From positions 1 to 58,338 of the forward strand of contig SLAA01000117.1 of NCBI GenBank assembly GCA_007127105.1: 58,338 nt of DNA. Direction: 5' to 3'. Positions 40,599 through 49,343 of the stretch are shown one piece after another. How positions within the stretch are numbered: position 1 is the stretch's first letter; each line of letters opens with the position of its first letter. The notes beneath the pieces are model-generated. The model saw only the letters and a program-made list of their open reading frames with translations. It ran no database searches and was not told where the DNA came from. Source of the stretch: Spirochaetales bacterium. GTDB lineage: Bacteria > Spirochaetota > Spirochaetia > DSM-27196 > SLAA01. A program made the position numbers and the translations under genes.

Positions 40599-42247
40599 CC
40601 GTCGGACATGGCGCGATTCTGGTCCTTCTTATAAAGCTCCTGGTACACAAATCCGCGGTTCTTGAGCTTGTCCTTCACCTCTTGGGGAAAGGGTAGATAT
40701 CGCCAGAAGATATCACGCACCTCGCGATCAAGCTTCTGTGTACCTTCGCTTTCTTTGGTAATCCAGAGTATGTAGTCGCCTATGAAGGCATCTTTGACAT
40801 CACCCTTCATTTTCCGGTCGCTAAACCACTGGTAGTACCAACCGGTGAGACCTTCCTCCATCCAGTAGTGCTGTGCCTTTTCCTTAGCGACCTGCCACCT
40901 GAGGTCTCCCACCGCAGCAATGATTGCCACCCTCAGATCCTTAGGGTACATAGCAACGGCAAGCCGTCCTCGACTTCCGGCACGATTAAAGCGCTCAAAC
41001 GGCTCCCAGCACACGCCGTACTCGCCGTAGCATGGAACAAGCACAATGTTCGGCACAATGCGGTTCGTCTGCTGCTTAAAGGTACGAAGAAAGATACCGG
41101 GATCCAGATACTCTATGCCAATGAGCGTGTTTATCACGTTTTCTCGGGTACCAAGATCCTGGATGCCCCCGCGATAGTACTGTTTCAGGAGGAGCGGGAA
41201 ATGATTTCCTTGACGGCCGACCACGAGCTTGGCCATTTGTCGCACAGTGTTTAACTCATCTACAACCGTCTTTGCGTCGACGCGATAGTTGTTATCCTCG
41301 TCTTCATCTCCATCTGCGTCCTTGGCCGTCAACTCGTCGAGTTGCTCCTGAAGCGACTCAAGCTCACGGAGCTGACGCTCAAGTTCCCGATTCATGGTTG
41401 CCAGCTTGCGCGTGAGATTGCCAATTTCGGTCAGTGAGGCCTTACGGCCATCGTCGTAGGGTTGCCGGACTCCCCCGAGATCGTCACGGACATCTGTATC
41501 TTTGAGACTTTCTGCATGTCCACTCAACGCGTTCTCAAGAATCTCCATCTCCTCGGTGTGATTGCGAATGAGCGCCGCCTGAGCCTGAAACTTACCGCGT
41601 GTCTTTTCGAGCTGAGCATTCAGCCGTTGCCCGGCCTGCCTTGCTGCTGCCTTGGTTTCGTCGGTAGCCGAGGCGTTCACCCTGCCACGGGCAACCAGAG
41701 TCAACCACTCATCTACGTAGTAGATCGGTTCACCAGTCTTGTTCTCAGGCACAACCCTTGAGAGAATGTCACGTTGCTCAGCATCGATCATGGTCGGTAG
41801 CAGAACAGAGAATCGCAGAAAGAGCTTCTTTTCAATGGAGAGTGCGTTGATCTTTCGGGCAAGGCCAGCAAGGAGATCCCAGTAGGCAGGTATCAGTCGC
41901 CCTCGATAGAGCGAGCGATCTTCCGAGGTCTTTGAGTTCAGAAATGAGCTGAGGAGCGAGTGCACCTTCTTGGATACCTCGCCCTCGCCGGTAAGAACAT
42001 TTTTGTAGTAGTCTTTGCTGTTGAAATGGTCATGTGGTTCGGCTTGCAGCTGTGCAGGTTGGGTAAAGCCACGGGAACTAAAGGTGTCGTGGGTCTCTAC
42101 GCCTTCTAGTCCGGCGTCTCCGGAGCCTTCATCGCCAAAGAGCTCGGTGAAGTCCGGCATCCCTTCATCATGCTCAACGCCAATGAGATCGGCAAGGTCG
42201 TCATCGAGTTCACCTGAGAATCGACTTCTGCTTTGCTCATTACTCAT
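40592..42247 (-). CDS. coiled-coil protein of unknown function
   Basis: A 551-residue soluble protein without signal peptide. The first 70 residues are acidic and disordered (Asp/Glu/Gly-rich), followed by a helical domain (about 80-190), a long coiled coil (about 190-320, ending in an Asp/Glu-rich break DADGDEDEDNN), and a folded C-terminal part with a conserved-looking NIVLVPCYGEYGVCWEPFERFN and KAQHYWMEEGLTGWYYQWF. I do not recognise the family. The ATG at 42247 lacks a ribosome-binding site. The gene begins 38 bases after the tRNA-Ala gene with no terminator between, so it is probably read from the same promoter. Confidence 0.8.
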   Translation of the reverse strand: MSNEQSRSRFSGELDDDLADLIGVEHDEGMPDFTELFGDEGSGDAGLEGVETHDTFSSRGFTQPAQLQAEPHDHFNSKDYYKNVLTGEGEVSKKVHSLLSSFLNSKTSEDRSLYRGRLIPAYWDLLAGLARKINALSIEKKLFLRFSVLLPTMIDAEQRDILSRVVPENKTGEPIYYVDEWLTLVARGRVNASATDETKAAARQAGQRLNAQLEKTRGKFQAQAALIRNHTEEMEILENALSGHAESLKDTDVRDDLGGVRQPYDDGRKASLTEIGNLTRKLATMNRELERQLRELESLQEQLDELTAKDADGDEDEDNNYRVDAKTVVDELNTVRQMAKLVVGRQGNHFPLLLKQYYRGGIQDLGTRENVINTLIGIEYLDPGIFLRTFKQQTNRIVPNIVLVPCYGEYGVCWEPFERFNRAGSRGRLAVAMYPKDLRVAIIAAVGDLRWQVAKEKAQHYWMEEGLTGWYYQWFSDRKMKGDVKDAFIGDYILWITKESEGTQKLDREVRDIFWRYLPFPQEVKDKLKNRGFVYQELYKKDQNRAMSDGY

Positions 42248-42285
42248 TAGGTTTGTTCTACACGTTTCGACAATAGGCGAAGATA

Positions 42286-42359
42286 TGGAGGTGACGGGAT
42301 TCGAACCCGTGACCCCTTGAATGCCATTCAAGTACTCTAGCCAACTGAGCTACACCCCC
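42286..42359 (-). tRNA. tRNA-Ala (anticodon GGC)
   Basis: A 74-base cloverleaf on the minus strand. The acceptor stem pairs GGGGGTG with CACCTCC and contains the G3-U70 pair that identifies alanine tRNAs. The D arm has AGCTCAGTTGGCTAGAGT, the anticodon stem CTTGA/TCAAG holds the loop ATGGCAT with anticodon GGC (reads GCC and GCU), and the T arm has GGTTCGAATCC. The discriminator is A at 42286. CCA is not encoded. Confidence 0.97.
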
Positions 42360-42405
42360 AAATCTGTATAGTACTTAACCATGCTCTAAGTTACTGTACG
42401 ATGGC

Positions 42406-42434
42406 ATTCTTTCCGTATTTGGGGGCCTTGTCAA
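42406..42434 (-). promoter_or_regulatory. promoter of the tRNA-Ala unit
   Basis: On the minus strand TTGACA (42434-42429), 17 bases, AAGAAT (42411-42406). The -35 is perfect and the -10 has four of six bases. Predicted start near 42399, about 40 bases before the tRNA. A second TACTAT box at 42373-42368 lies nearer the tRNA but has no good -35. Confidence 0.6.
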
Positions 42435-42519
42435 CAGGTTTCTACCACTTTGTAGCTACTCGCCGCAGGGGGCACCGTATCCATTCGCGAGCTCAGCTAA
42501 GGCAGGACGTAAAGCCCCC

Positions 42520-42548
42520 TTGCGACGGCTCGCGCTCTTAGATAGACT
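42520..42548 (+). promoter_or_regulatory. candidate promoter of the membrane-anchored protein gene at 42585
   Basis: TTGCGA, 17 bases, TAGACT (42543-42548), each four of six to consensus. Predicted start near 42555, leader about 30 bases with only weak ribosome-binding sequence. Confidence 0.4.
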
Positions 42549-42584
42549 GCCTTTACAATGCCCATACGATGCGAGCGCAAATAG

Positions 42585-44420
42585 ATGAAGAGTCGGATCA
42601 AGAAGGCCTATTTTTTTATACCGGCCGTATACATCGTCATTCTCCTTGGCCTGGTTGCACTGCAATTCGCTACTACGCAGCGTTTTAGCGATGCCCGGCA
42701 AGGGCTTTCCTTGAGTGGCAGACGTGAACTCCATACCGACATGGAACGCGCACCTATACGCGAGCTCCAGCTCAGCTACCGCGGAATCATTTTTGCGTTC
42801 TCTACTGAGAACCCCCTCACCATTCGTGATACCGAGAATGCCGAGCGGCATCTCACGCTCGTGGGCTACACTCCTCTTGACAATGGCTTTGAGGTCCACT
42901 TCAGCGATGATATCTCGGTACGGTTTGCGGTCGTTGGAGAGGAACTCAATGAACTCGCGGTGCAGCCGTTCCTGCCACAAGACCCCGCCCCGGCCGTCGA
43001 GCTATTTCTTCCCTACCAGTTCGCTTCCGGTGCAAGCGGATCCTTGGACTCGTCAGGCGTGTTTGAAGTAAACCACAACGGTCGTGGATTCTATCTTGCT
43101 GCGCCACCTCGGGCGCGGATCAACGAACAAGAGCGTCGTATTGAGCTCCCTGGGGATGTAGATCTGCAGACAGTGCGTTACTATGCGGCACCCATAGAGG
43201 TTGAGAGCGTAACCGAGCGCTTCTTTCAGGACGGTGAGTTTGAAATCTCGTCCCAAGCCTACCTGGCCGCACGGAACGCTTATATCGACACCGCGTATCG
43301 GGGTTGGGGAGACACTCGTTTCAACGGTGGCTCAGGAACCTGGACTCGACTCGGGGCTACACCAGCCTTTGACGAGCGTATTCTCACCGCCTACCTTGCC
43401 GAGGCATGGTATCGCAACGACTACACCGGCGCCTTTAACGACATGCGCCGTGCAGCAGATCAACACCCAAATGAGGTCGGTCTGCTTTCGAGCCCCTTCC
43501 TTGGCGATCTCAACACTGTTCGTGCTCGATTCCTGGAAGCAGACTCGGCGCGTGCAAGCGAGTTGTTGCGCCGAGTGCGCAATAACGATGTAGGTGTGTT
43601 CAGGACACCACACATTCTCCAGTTTGCTCGTGACAGGGCAGGGAGTGAACTGCTCCAAGGCCTTATGGCCATGGCCGAACGCATAGATCCCCGTGAACTG
43701 GACATGCCAACCGCAATTGGTGTCTTTCGGGCAGCGGTCGAAAGCCGCAACTTAGGCCTGGGAATGGCTACGCCAATGTCACGGTTTCTCAGTATTGCCG
43801 AGGAGCAAATACTGCCCGAGATTATCCGGGTTGAGGAAGGCTTTTTTCTCCGCACTGGCACCGGTCAGATCGAGCTCGAGCACTCGGTGCGAGCCGGGGT
43901 GCTCCTGAACGAACTCGGAGAGATGCAGGATAATGCAGTGCTCCGGCGCGCCGGACGCAACCTTGTAAGCTCGGCTCTTTCTCTCGCCGACCAAGAGGGC
44001 TTCCTTCCGCGGATTCTCCTCGTACGCTCCAATGAGCTTCACGGCTCGGAAGGAGTCTTGGGCCCGGAGGAACTGTATGAGGATATTCATGAGAACCCCA
44101 ACTATCCGTATTTCATTTCGCTCCATGGTGAGCTGGGGCCCGGCTCATGGGTATACACAATCGCAGATTTCGACCCGGTCGAACAGGTTCAGAACGAGAC
44201 TCGTTTCACCTTACGATATCCGCGAAACCGTACCCACTACATCATCATGCAGGGGATTGACCCTTTCGCCGAGATGGAGCTATTCGGACAGGTATGGCGC
44301 AACGACCCATTCTTTGAGTCCTATATCAAAGGCCGGAACTACGTGGCGTCTTCACGGACACTGCTGATCAAGTACAATGACAACTCGGTCGAGCGTGACA
44401 TCATCATTCGGTATAACTAA
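42585..44420 (+). CDS. membrane-anchored extracytoplasmic protein of unknown function
   Basis: A 611-residue protein with an N-terminal signal anchor (basic start, then FFIPAVYIVILLGLVALQF), the rest outside the membrane. Residues 50-200 are beta-rich (LQLSYRGIIFAFS, HLTLVGYTPLDNGFEVHF), residues 210-460 helical with a TPR- or glycosyl-hydrolase-like alpha/alpha character (LTAYLAEAWYRNDYTGAFNDM, VRAGVLLNELGEMQDN), and the C-terminus returns to beta strands. This looks like a long envelope protein typical of spirochaetes, but I cannot name it. The histidine phosphatase gene starts 13 bases after its stop. Confidence 0.8.
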   Translation: MKSRIKKAYFFIPAVYIVILLGLVALQFATTQRFSDARQGLSLSGRRELHTDMERAPIRELQLSYRGIIFAFSTENPLTIRDTENAERHLTLVGYTPLDNGFEVHFSDDISVRFAVVGEELNELAVQPFLPQDPAPAVELFLPYQFASGASGSLDSSGVFEVNHNGRGFYLAAPPRARINEQERRIELPGDVDLQTVRYYAAPIEVESVTERFFQDGEFEISSQAYLAARNAYIDTAYRGWGDTRFNGGSGTWTRLGATPAFDERILTAYLAEAWYRNDYTGAFNDMRRAADQHPNEVGLLSSPFLGDLNTVRARFLEADSARASELLRRVRNNDVGVFRTPHILQFARDRAGSELLQGLMAMAERIDPRELDMPTAIGVFRAAVESRNLGLGMATPMSRFLSIAEEQILPEIIRVEEGFFLRTGTGQIELEHSVRAGVLLNELGEMQDNAVLRRAGRNLVSSALSLADQEGFLPRILLVRSNELHGSEGVLGPEELYEDIHENPNYPYFISLHGELGPGSWVYTIADFDPVEQVQNETRFTLRYPRNRTHYIIMQGIDPFAEMELFGQVWRNDPFFESYIKGRNYVASSRTLLIKYNDNSVERDIIIRYN

Positions 44421-44433
44421 CAAGGCACACATC

Positions 44434-45108
44434 ATGAAACCCAGTTTCCCGACCTTAACCGCAGCTACAACCTTCTATTTTGTGCGCCACGGCGAGAGTG
44501 AGGCCAACCTGGACGGCCGCATGCAGGGCCGCACCGAGTCGCCACTTACTCCAGCTGGACGAGCGCAGGCAACCCGGACCGGCTCCTTCTTTCGCGGACG
44601 TGGAATAACCAAGCTTCTGAGTTCTCCCCTTGGACGGGCTCGCGAGACTGCTGCACTGCTTAGGCTCGGAGGGGAGCTGCCGGAGCCAGAAATTGTTCCC
44701 GATCTTCAGGAACTGGATCTTGGAATGTTCTCTAACCTCAGGTATGAGGAACTATCCACCCTGCACCCACGTGAGTTTCGGGCCTTTCAGGCCAAAAGCT
44801 GGGCTGCGGTACCAGACGCTGAGCCAAACGCTGAACTCCGCCGCCGTGCGGGTCGGGTCTGGGCACATCTGATAGAACTTGCACAATCAGGCCATACCGA
44901 GATCCTGAGTGTCAGTCACGGGGGATTTCTCCAGTGGATCATTAAGGAAACGTTTGGTAATGGGAGCGAAGATTGGATGCCAATGGTGGAAGCCCAGAAC
45001 TGCGGAATATTCATTTTTGAAGCCCGCCCTGTGCCCCCAGCCGAGCCTGGCGAATCTCCGTCCTACTATGGAATCTGGCGGCGGATGAATTACCAGGTGC
45101 CAGAATAG
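44434..45108 (+). CDS. histidine phosphatase superfamily protein (phosphoglycerate mutase-like)
   Basis: A 224-residue branch-one histidine phosphatase. The catalytic motif is VRHGESEAN near residue 16, with the second Arg in [10 protein letters not shown] and the second His in [10 protein letters not shown] (about 159). The family includes phosphoglycerate mutases, phosphatases acting on fructose 2,6-bisphosphate and alpha-ribazole phosphatases; the substrate cannot be chosen from sequence alone. The ATG at 44434 follows AAGG by eight bases and avoids 19 residues overlapping the previous gene. Next downstream is leuB, unrelated in pathway. Confidence 0.9.
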   Translation: MKPSFPTLTAATTFYFVRHGESEANLDGRMQGRTESPLTPAGRAQATRTGSFFRGRGITKLLSSPLGRARETAALLRLGGELPEPEIVPDLQELDLGMFSNLRYEELSTLHPREFRAFQAKSWAAVPDAEPNAELRRRAGRVWAHLIELAQSGHTEILSVSHGGFLQWIIKETFGNGSEDWMPMVEAQNCGIFIFEARPVPPAEPGESPSYYGIWRRMNYQVPE

Positions 45109-45170
45109 AGTCCTTATCTGCGAGGGCAGTTTTGGGCAGAATAGGTTTCAAAAATAAGGAGCAGCGTATC

Positions 45171-46271
45171 ATGCGGACAGTTCGAATTGCAGTCCTGCCG
45201 GGCGACGGAATAGGACCTGAAATTATGGCAGAAGCCGAGAAAGTACTCGACCGGGTCGGAGAGCGAGTTGGTTTTCAGATAGAGAAGACACCAGCTGATG
45301 TTGGGGGAGTCGCTATTGATAATCACGGTGAAGCCCTACCGCAATCAACGGTAGATGTGTGCAAGGCTTCAGAGGCTATTCTTTTCGGCTCCATCGGTGG
45401 CCCAAAGTGGGAGAACCTACCGCCGGAAAAACAGCCCGAACGCGCCGCGTTGCTACCCTTACGCAAGCAGTTTGGTCTCTATGCGAATTTGCGTCCGGCA
45501 GTGATTTTTCCCGCGCTCAGAGATGCCTCACCACTCCGCCCGGAAGTCATTGGCGAGTCACTTGACCTCCTGGTTGTGCGCGAACTCACCGGCGGCATCT
45601 ACTTTGGCACTCCCAAAGGTCGCGACGGAGACCGCGCATACGACACACTGGTGTATTCACGGCCTGAGATTGAACGCATTGCACGTGTTGCATTTGAGGC
45701 GGCACGAGCACGCCGCAAATCTGTTACATCAATAGACAAGGCTAATGTGTTAGTGTCCATGGTCCTCTGGCGCGAGGTGGTAACCGAGGTCGCAAAGGAC
45801 TACCCGGATATTCAGCTGAACCACATGTACGTGGATAACGCGGCCATGCAGCTGGTACGTAATCCAAGGCAGTTCGATGTAATCCTGTGTGGGAACATGT
45901 TCGGTGACATTCTCTCGGACGAGTCGGCCATGATTACCGGCTCCTTGGGAATGCTCCCGAGTGCTTCCCTCGCAGGGGCGCCCTCCGGGGGCGGAAGCTT
46001 TGGCTTGTACGAGCCTTCTGGAGGTTCGGCCCCGGATATCGCCGGACAGGGCGTAGCAAATCCTATTGCGCAAGTTCTTTCTGCCGCAATGATGTTGAAG
46101 TACAGCTTTGGCATGGACGATGCGTACGACATGATTTTCGCGGCTATTGGCTCGGTGCTGGAGGCTGGCTTTCGAACGCAGGATATTGCAGGCCCAAGTG
46201 GAAAGGACACGGTCATCTCAACCTCACAGATGGGCGACAAGATTGTTGAGTCTATTTCCAGTTCTCACTAG
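45171..46271 (+). CDS. leuB: 3-isopropylmalate dehydrogenase
   Basis: A 366-residue NAD-dependent enzyme of leucine synthesis, oxidising and decarboxylating 3-isopropylmalate. Typical sequences are [14 protein letters not shown] at the start, [38 protein letters not shown], and [32 protein letters not shown] at nine-base spacing fixes the ATG at 45171. No other leu gene is in the window, so the leucine pathway is split. The decline of the family pattern near the end is normal. Confidence 0.97.
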   Translation: MRTVRIAVLPGDGIGPEIMAEAEKVLDRVGERVGFQIEKTPADVGGVAIDNHGEALPQSTVDVCKASEAILFGSIGGPKWENLPPEKQPERAALLPLRKQFGLYANLRPAVIFPALRDASPLRPEVIGESLDLLVVRELTGGIYFGTPKGRDGDRAYDTLVYSRPEIERIARVAFEAARARRKSVTSIDKANVLVSMVLWREVVTEVAKDYPDIQLNHMYVDNAAMQLVRNPRQFDVILCGNMFGDILSDESAMITGSLGMLPSASLAGAPSGGGSFGLYEPSGGSAPDIAGQGVANPIAQVLSAAMMLKYSFGMDDAYDMIFAAIGSVLEAGFRTQDIAGPSGKDTVISTSQMGDKIVESISSSH

Positions 46272-46327
46272 AGGCGTTCTCTCGGAATACGCGTGATACC
46301 AGGATATGGCAGCTGCGCGGTGCGGTA

Positions 46328-46957
46328 TTATTCGCGACCGCGCAGAACGTCCATCACCTCTTGTACTGGAATGTCACAGACCTCAAGCAGAACCAGGAGG
46401 TGGTAGATTAAGTCCGCGGCTTCGTTGCGAATATCCTCGGTCTTGTTGGCAAGAATCAGCTCTATTGCTTCCTCGCCAGTCTTCTTGCGAATCTTGTCTT
46501 CGCCTTCACGGAAAAGGTAGCTGGTGTAGGAACCTTCTGGCATGTCTCTACGCCTGGCGCCAATAATATTTGCGAGGCGTTCAAGCGTTGCGTCCGACGG
46601 CATTCCCGGGACAGCCGTCTCGGCACTATTAACAGCAGCAGCATCAACCGCGGTGGTGGGGATGTGATCTCCGCGCTCTGGCAGGGAAGTCTGGCCTTCT
46701 CCTCCCTCTCCAGAACCGCGTCCAGAGAGGGATACAACGGCTTCATACCAGGTGTCGCGGTCATGCAGCTCCCGGAGCTCGTTGTTTCCGTTGTCGTAAG
46801 GCAGCACCCGGCCGCCCTCAGGTTGATACACCCACAGCTCATTGTTCTCCAGGCTTTTGCGGAAGGCCTTTGCGTTCTGCAATGCGGCTGCGACGACATC
46901 GCCATTGGACGCTCGAATGACCAGAGCTTTTATGTCGCTTTCCTGTACAGGAATCAC
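46328..46957 (-). CDS. hisIE: HisIE-like protein with intact HisE and degenerate HisI part
   Basis: A 209-residue protein. The C-terminal 90 residues are a complete phosphoribosyl-ATP pyrophosphatase (HisE): LERLANIIGARRRDMPEGSY, EGEDKIRKKTGEEAIELI, and EAADLIYHLLVLLEV. The N-terminal 80 residues keep the outline of phosphoribosyl-AMP cyclohydrolase (VVAAALQNAKAFRKSLENNE) but contain no cysteine, while HisI needs three for its zinc site. A Gly/Ser/Pro-rich linker joins them. The GTG at 46957 shares GTGA with hisA, and GGAGGA lies upstream. The HisE activity is well supported; HisI activity is unlikely. Confidence 0.88.
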   Translation of the reverse strand: MIPVQESDIKALVIRASNGDVVAAALQNAKAFRKSLENNELWVYQPEGGRVLPYDNGNNELRELHDRDTWYEAVVSLSGRGSGEGGEGQTSLPERGDHIPTTAVDAAAVNSAETAVPGMPSDATLERLANIIGARRRDMPEGSYTSYLFREGEDKIRKKTGEEAIELILANKTEDIRNEAADLIYHLLVLLEVCDIPVQEVMDVLRGRE

Positions 46958-47700
46958 CAGCTTACTTCCTCCGAGCCTGAAGGCCGTTGCGCAAAAAACG
47001 CGGCCAGATCCAGCTTAGCTTCATAGACTGCGCGACCGGCAATAACCCCAACAATATTCTTGTGGCCCTCGGCGAGCACCTTCTCTACATCCTCAGCCGA
47101 GGAGATCCCACCGGACAGAATAACCGGCAAGCCACAGCTCTCGGCAATGAGGTTGGTGCGCGCAATATCCGGCCCCTGCAGAGCACCATCTTTCTCAATA
47201 TTGGTGTAGATAATTCCACAGGCCCCTAACTCCCGGGCTCGTTTTGCAAGAGTTATGTCGTCCAGCCCGGAGTCTTCTTCCCAGCCCGAGACCTGAACCT
47301 TGCCGTTGCGCGCATCAATACCCGCAAGAAAAATTCCGCCATAGTGCGCGGTCCAGCCCTCAACAATCTCTGGCCGCCGGGCAAAGGCCGTTCCCACCAC
47401 GAATCTATCAATCCCGAGATCAAGCAGTTCCTCTATATCGTCCTCGGAACGAATGCCGCCACCGAGCTGCAAAGTACACTGCACCGCACGCCGAATCTTC
47501 CGGATTTTTGCTCGATTCAGCCCGCTATCGCCACGTGCTGCATCGAGGTCTACCAAGTGAATTCGACGAGCACCCGCAGCCTCGAACTCTCGAGCTACAG
47601 CAACCGGATCCTTGTCATAGATGGTGGCCTCGTCGAAGTCACCTTGGAGAAGCCGCACACATTTTCCACCCAGTATGTCGATAGATGGGATTAAGGTCAT
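46954..47700 (-). CDS. hisA: phosphoribosylformimino-AICAR ribotide isomerase
   Basis: A 248-residue TIM-barrel isomerase of histidine synthesis, converting ProFAR to PRFAR by an Amadori rearrangement. The two catalytic Asp are in SIDILGGKCVRLLQG (residue 8) and LAGIDARNGKV (about 127), with phosphate-binding GGGIRS and LSGGISS. AAGGAG at eight-base spacing fixes the ATG. The 135 bases between hisA and pyrC show no other gene. Coupled to hisIE by a GTGA overlap. Confidence 0.97.
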   Translation of the reverse strand: MTLIPSIDILGGKCVRLLQGDFDEATIYDKDPVAVAREFEAAGARRIHLVDLDAARGDSGLNRAKIRKIRRAVQCTLQLGGGIRSEDDIEELLDLGIDRFVVGTAFARRPEIVEGWTAHYGGIFLAGIDARNGKVQVSGWEEDSGLDDITLAKRARELGACGIIYTNIEKDGALQGPDIARTNLIAESCGLPVILSGGISSAEDVEKVLAEGHKNIVGVIAGRAVYEAKLDLAAFFAQRPSGSEEVSW

Positions 47701-47835
47701 CGTTGATCTCCTTGCTGAAGTTCTTCATGTAGTATGTGGGGTTCCGTCGCAACGCCTCGTAGACAACGGCCACAAAGCATGACACGCCAAGTGTACGCAC
47801 TCCGTGAGGACAAGGCAAGTGAGGGAGCGGCCTGT

Positions 47836-49194
47836 CTAGTCTTCTCGCAGGGCACGAAACTGAAGCTCTTCACCAGCGCAGAACGGGACAACCCCGTGAT
47901 ACTCTGCCGGAACAGTCCACGGTTGGCGCTCAAGTCTCAGATACCCGGAGTTTAGGGGCAGCCGGTAGAACTCCGCCCCATAACGTGAAACAAAAGCCTC
48001 CATCGCCTCCACCCACGCCGGACGATGCACCTCTCCACCCGCACTCAAAACCCCGGCGCCCGCCTGGGAGTCGCTCGAACCTCTCCTATCACCGTTTCCA
48101 TTACCGTTCCCATTACCGCTTCCGTTTCCGTTGCCTCCTCCGGCCTGACCACTGCCACTTCCGGTGCCAGCGCCGCCAGCGCCGCCACGGCCGCCACTTC
48201 CGGCGCCGAGCCCTCCGACACCTATATGCGCCTCAAAAAAGCTCGCGAGTAAGGGGAGCGATACCGGCGCGGTGTACAACCCGGCGCAACCACAGTCACA
48301 CTCCTTATGCTCACGGGTATGCGGGGCGCTATCCGAACCAAAAAAGAACTTGGGCTCGCCGTTGAGGACAACTTCACGCAGCATCGCTCGATCAGCCGGT
48401 GTTTTCACGACCGGTTTGCAGAAGTGATGCGGCCGGAGTTCACCACCAATGAGGTCGTCAAGCGTCAGCAGAAGATGGTGCACCGTTATGGTGGCAGACA
48501 CGCGGGGTGGTAAATCACGCACCGCCCGTACGGCGTCAGCGGTAGAAAGGTGTTCCAGCACGACTCGCAGGCCCGGAAAGCGCGTCACGATGGTCTCCAG
48601 CTTGGAGAGAAAAGCCGTCTCCCGCTCCAGGCAAAAGGCGTCCGGAACCTCGCCATGAATGCATAGAACAATATCGTGTTCCTGCATTGCCTCAAGCGCT
48701 GGAAATATCGACTCAATGGTACGAACACCGTCCTCGGAGTTCGTCGTAACACCGGCAGGATAGAGCTTGCCGGCCTTTACGCCGCCGCCAGCCAGCGCCG
48801 TTACCGCCTCTGCATCATGTCGCGGGGCAAGTTTGAAGCTCATAAGCGGTTGGAAGCGGGGGGGATTCGGCCCAAGACCCTCGACAATCTGGCTTCGATA
48901 CCGTTCAAGATCGTCAGCAGTCGAGACCGGTGGTAAGGTATTAGGCATAACCAAGGCACGCGCAAATCCAGCAGCAAGATCCTGCGTGTAAGCCGCTAAG
49001 GCTGTGCCTTGACGCAAGTGGACGTGGAAGTCATCCGGTGTACGGAGGTGATATGTCTCGAAGGCCTCGCCCGGCACCTCCGGCTCCGGTGAGACCACAG
49101 CAGCTGGAGCAGCAGCTGGAGCAGCAGCAGGGCGGCCACTTTGTGCTATGGCTTCGGTGCCGGACTCGTACATTACTACGCTTTTGAGCTTCAT
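47836..49194 (-). CDS. pyrC: dihydroorotase (PyrC type) with Gly/Asn-rich insertion
   Basis: A 452-residue zinc enzyme closing N-carbamoyl-aspartate to dihydroorotate in pyrimidine synthesis. Family length is about 345. Active-site parts are FHVHLR (His57, His59), KAGKLYPAG (Lys143, carboxylated in the family), CIHGE (His180), LEHLST (His215), and FFFGSDSAPH (Asp288). Two low-complexity regions are added: an Ala/Pro run at the N-terminus (about 23-45) and a Gly/Asn/Ser-rich stretch (about 325-388), after the catalytic Asp. The start is ATG 49194 or the in-frame ATG 49173, neither with a strong ribosome-binding site. Confidence 0.93.
   Translation of the reverse strand: MKLKSVVMYESGTEAIAQSGRPAAAPAAAPAAVVSPEPEVPGEAFETYHLRTPDDFHVHLRQGTALAAYTQDLAAGFARALVMPNTLPPVSTADDLERYRSQIVEGLGPNPPRFQPLMSFKLAPRHDAEAVTALAGGGVKAGKLYPAGVTTNSEDGVRTIESIFPALEAMQEHDIVLCIHGEVPDAFCLERETAFLSKLETIVTRFPGLRVVLEHLSTADAVRAVRDLPPRVSATITVHHLLLTLDDLIGGELRPHHFCKPVVKTPADRAMLREVVLNGEPKFFFGSDSAPHTREHKECDCGCAGLYTAPVSLPLLASFFEAHIGVGGLGAGSGGRGGAGGAGTGSGSGQAGGGNGNGSGNGNGNGNGDRRGSSDSQAGAGVLSAGGEVHRPAWVEAMEAFVSRYGAEFYRLPLNSGYLRLERQPWTVPAEYHGVVPFCAGEELQFRALRED
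48034..48222 (-). repeat. low-complexity Gly/Asn insertion in pyrC
   Basis: About 63 codons rich in Gly, Asn and Ser, with a near-regular Gly-Asn alternation encoded by repeated CCGTTTC/CCATTAC-type hexamers (48091-48135, plus-strand reading). The frame is kept. Confidence 0.85.
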
Positions 49195-49308
49195 ATGGCC
49201 CGAGCATATCCCTGCGCCGGGCTTTCGGCAAGCCTTTTGAACTACTCTGCAGTACCTGCAGCCTGGGGGAAGAGTGGTCCTGGCTTCCTCGCGAGTACTG
49301 GCCCGCAC

Positions 49309-49337
49309 TTGACGAGCACCGCTGGCCCCGGCATGCT
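49309..49337 (+). promoter_or_regulatory. possible leaderless promoter of the DUF4954 gene
   Basis: TTGACG, 17 bases, CATGCT (49332-49337), then six bases to the ATG at 49344. The -10 matches only half of the consensus, and no ribosome-binding site is present. Confidence 0.35.
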
Positions 49338-49343
49338 CATACT

